64,000 bases of DNA from Scortum barcoo. Its lineage: Eukaryota; Chordata; Actinopteri; Centrarchiformes; Terapontidae. Positions 60,902 through 64,000 of this stretch are shown one piece after another (the first letter of the stretch is position 1; each line of letters begins with the position of its first letter). The notes beneath the pieces were generated by a model that did no database searches, had not been told where the DNA came from, and saw only the letters and a list, made by a program, of their open reading frames with translations. Made by a program: the position numbers and the translations under genes. The stretch lies in the NCBI GenBank assembly GCA_023238725.1, contig CM041553.1, forward strand, positions 6,471,001-6,535,000. Reading direction: 5' to 3'.

Positions 60902-62331
60902 ATGGCGCTTACACTGGTATCTATCTTAATTGCTGCTGTCCCTGTGGCCTACTGCTATCCTACTGCCTTCCAAGACCTGGGGGAAAGTAGCAGTAAGTAT
61001 CCCTTCACACTGGCTGTCATGATCTCTTGTAAATAATTTTCAGTGTGTTGAAGTTTTGCTCCTCGGACCTTTAGCTGTAACATTTTGTTTTATATTCCCT
61101 TACAGCAAACAGAACCTCCATCAGATTCTTGGCTGTAGGAGACTGGGGTGGCATCCCTTATCCCCCCTATATCACTGCTGTGCAGAAGGCTACAGCTCAT
61201 GAAATGAGCCTAGTAGCAGAGCAGATGGGAGCTGACTTTGTTCTGGCCCTTGGCGATAACTTCTACTACAAAGGTGTGAACAGTGTGGATTCTCCTCGGT
61301 TTAAGGTCAGTTGAGTAAACTTGATCTATTCTGAAATGACTTTTTTTTTTTTTTTTAAAACCTTGTTACAGCAACGTTTTATTACCAAAAAAAAACCCTG
61401 GTTTCTCTTCCGAACCTTCTGTCAGGACACTTTTGAGTCTGTATACACTGCGAAGTCTCTCCAAATCCCCTGGTATGTGCTTGCTGGCAATCATGACCAT
61501 GCAGGAAATGTCCAAGCCCAAATCGACTACAGCCACAAATCTGACAGATGGTAAAGAGTGAATTAAAACATTTCCGAAGTTCAGACATCAACAAGGTCTT
61601 AATCTGATCAAAAGTTAAATGTCACAACTTTTTGTTCCCCTTAGGAATTTCCCTTCCTACTACTATGAGCTGGACTTTCACATCCCCAACACAGGGAAGA
61701 CCTTGACCATCATCATGCTCGACACCGTAATGCTGTGCGGCAACTCTGACGACTTTGTGGACGACAAGCCCAGAGGTCCCCTGAATGCGATGGATGCCAA
61801 CCGTCAGCTGGTATGGCTGCAGGAGAGACTGGCTCGTTCCAGGGCAGACTTCCTGTTGGTGGCCGGCCACTACCCGGTATGGTCAGTGTCCGAGCACGGC
61901 CCCACAGAGTGTCTTCTGCGCAGGCTTCGTCCCCTGCTCATTAAATACAACGCCACTGCTTTCCTCTGCGGTCATGACCACAATCTGCAGGTTGGTTCAT
62001 GCAAAATGTGACATCGCCATTTAAGTATAAATCTGCAAGGCTGCTTTGTCTTAAATGCCATCTTGTCTTTGTCCCTCCCCCTCCCCCACAGTACATTGAA
62101 GAGTCTGGTGTGGGCTACATTGTGAGTGGTGCTGGGAACTTCCTTGATCCTGATGTCCGTCACTGGAAACACGTTCCGAAAGGTTCTGTGAAGTTCTTCA
62201 CTGGGAAAGCCTCAACACTGGGAGGCTTTGTCCATGCAGAAGTCACAAAGAACCAGATGATCGTGACCTTCTTCCAGGCTAGAGGCACGTCTCTGTATCG
62301 CACAGTCCTCTCTCAAAGGCACTTTGCGTAG
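60902..62331 (+). CDS. acp5: tartrate-resistant acid phosphatase type 5
   Basis: Secreted or lysosomal purple acid phosphatase with a di-iron centre that hydrolyses phosphoesters; the marker enzyme of bone-resorbing osteoclasts. Five coding exons: 60902-60992, 61106-61305, 61426-61550, 61645-61990 and 62092-62331. They join in frame to 333 aa, close to the mammalian length. A hydrophobic signal peptide starts the protein (MALTLVSILIAAVPVAYC). All metal-ligand blocks are present: GDWGG (D43), LGDNFYY, AGNHDHAG, VAGHYPVWS and CGHDHNLQ. The NRT at 32-34 is a glycosylation site. The ATG is the first base of its exon, so upstream exons are non-coding and may differ between promoters. It lies about 2.3 kb downstream of ilf3. 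Fish have more than one acp5 copy and the a/b assignment cannot be made here. Confidence 0.95.
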
Positions 62332-62560
62332 GAGAGCAACCACACAGTCGCTGGTTACATACAATATTCATCTGCAGTGTACTTTGCAATCCAGTTTAAG
62401 TTCCTGTTTCTCCTGAGATCAAAGAAATGAGTTACTCCTGTGTTTTAAACTTTGGCATTAATAATTCAAAGCAACTGATAATTGCTTGTTTTTAAACAAA
62501 TCAACTGGTTTTACATGTAAATTTGTATGATAAAAGAATAAATGTGGTTTTAAAGTGTCT
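62332..62560 (+). terminator. acp5: acp5 3' UTR and poly(A) signal
   Basis: AATAAA at 62537-62542 is about 206 nt after the stop codon, giving a short 3' UTR. Confidence 0.7.
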
Positions 62561-64000
62561 TGTCAGCTTTAGTCTTGTGACTTGTGGCCCTGAGGTTTGT
62601 TTGGTTTTAGCTGACTCTCAGGAAGAGGAGCTTGTTTGAAGTATATTGTAAATATGACTGAACAGTGGCAGCTCTGTTTGTGGTCAGTCAGGTGACTGAT
62701 AAGGAATATGCCATGAAAATACGGTTATGCACGTCTAAACCATTAGTTCCTAAGGCTTGTCTGGTTCTGTGGCTTAACAATTTGGGGGGGAAAAAAAATA
62801 TATTCTGTAAAATACCTACCTGGTGTAGAGTTGCAGTTACACAGAATTCAGCACTTAAACATTGCAGAACTTCGATTAGTTAAATAGATATCAGGCTGAG
62901 CTCAGTGGTAGTTCCTTTTGTTTATGTTGTGTTTTTACCAAGCACCTGTTTTGTGGCTATGACTCTTTCTTGTGAATTAGTCAAAACTATGATTCAGGGG
63001 TGAGAGGCATGTTTTGCTCAAGAGCTGTATTATAGAATTCACTTAAATGTACATTTTCTTTGCAATATTCAAATTTGCAAATATCTCAAATTCAAGAAGT
63101 ATTGTAACTAATTTGGATCCTACCCAGTCCTGTGTGTGTGTGTCTGAGGGACACACAGCGGGGTCATCTTTTGCCCATATGCTGAGTTTACATACAGACA
63201 TGGTTGCTGCTGAAGGACAGGACAGGTCAAGACTTCCAAGGTCACTGCTTTGTTGTCCATCACAGAGAACCACCTGGCCTGCCAAGAGAGGCTTAGGCTA
63301 AATGACAGCAGATTGGCAGCGACTGCAACTGGGATCTACTCAGCCAACCAATGACGATTAACCTGGCAGCAAGGCAGAGACCCAGAACAGATGGGTTTCT
63401 ATTTTTTTCCTCCCTCCTGCTGATGCCGTGGATAGTTCAGCTTTAATGTCCGTATGATGTAAGCGGTCAGTTTTTTTAGATCTCTCATTTTTATTCTGCA
63501 AGTAAATCTATGAACAGTTCATGCAAATGACCACTGTATGTTGGTTAATAGGTTCACAGATCCCCAAACAGGCCAGGACATGCTGTACTTTCTTAATGTA
63601 ATGAATTGAAATGACAGGCTTTTTTTTCTAGTCTTAACCACAGCCTGACTACTATAAGGTGTGTTGTCCTGATCCAATTAGGATAAGTTACAGTCCGCTG
63701 GTATCATGCATTGTCAGACTGAGTGCTAGATTGACCGAAGAGGGTCAATGCCAGTGTGGTATTGGCTGAGGATAAGCTGTCACCTGAGGATAAAGGACAG
63801 GTAAGGATCACTTAACCCTGACTGACGTAATCTCACAGGACAGCAAAAAAAGCCACATGTACGTCCTGTCTCATCAGCCTGCCTGACCTGTACGTCGTTA
63901 CATGAATGTGTGTTGACCTCAGTGGGTGCCTCAAAGGGGTCACAACAAGTAGGAAACTGCTTTAATTCAGGATCGAAGTGGCTAAAATCTATATTTTTAT
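62561..64000. other. intergenic, no gene seen
   Basis: No exon or RNA gene is supported. Short open frames near 63047-63301 lack splice context on both strands. A short TG run lies at 63130-63142. Confidence 0.5.

Overview
The window looks like nuclear DNA from a ray-finned fish, probably a percomorph. The evidence is multi-exon vertebrate genes with GT-AG introns, AT-rich intergenic DNA, and several repeat families that I recognise as common in spiny-rayed fish (MITEs, L2-like LINE tails, a tRNA-derived SINE, a Tc1-like remnant). No bacterial, viral or CRISPR-like system was found.

Five protein-coding genes can be read exon by exon. From left to right they are: prdx2 on the minus strand (1171-3552, leader exon near 4.55-4.6 kb), a typical 2-Cys peroxiredoxin; wiz on the plus strand (11844-16155), a C2H2 zinc-finger protein of the G9a/GLP chromatin pathway; ptger1 on the plus strand (leader exon 41.8-42.07 kb, coding 43669-46034), the prostaglandin E2 EP1 receptor; ilf3 on the plus strand (leader 48.9 kb, coding 49395-58626), a dsRNA-binding protein with a DZF domain; and acp5 on the plus strand (60902-62331), tartrate-resistant purple acid phosphatase. 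The human orthologues of all five lie on the short arm of chromosome 19 (19p13). This looks like a shuffled but conserved ancestral block, and it supports naming the peroxiredoxin prdx2 rather than prdx1.

Between the genes: 4.7-11.2 kb is intergenic, with a MITE, a LINE 3' end and a one-exon fragment resembling an axonemal dynein heavy chain. From 17.2 to 41.7 kb is a gene desert containing degraded transposons, one young-looking SINE with a perfect 12-bp target-site duplication, and a family of inverted-repeat elements in full and internally deleted forms. From 47.5 to 48.6 kb are a dead Tc1-like transposase and a LINE tail. A (TA)n tract lies between ilf3 and acp5.

The points most worth a second look are: an apparent one-base frame break between the glycosylated N-terminus and the first membrane helix of ptger1; an N-terminal extension on ilf3 with two related tyrosine/tryptophan-rich units; a GC-AG intron inside ilf3; the dynein fragment; the uORF-rich leader of ptger1, where a uORF stop overlaps the main start; and two candidate acp5 promoters carrying E-box and AP-1 motifs.
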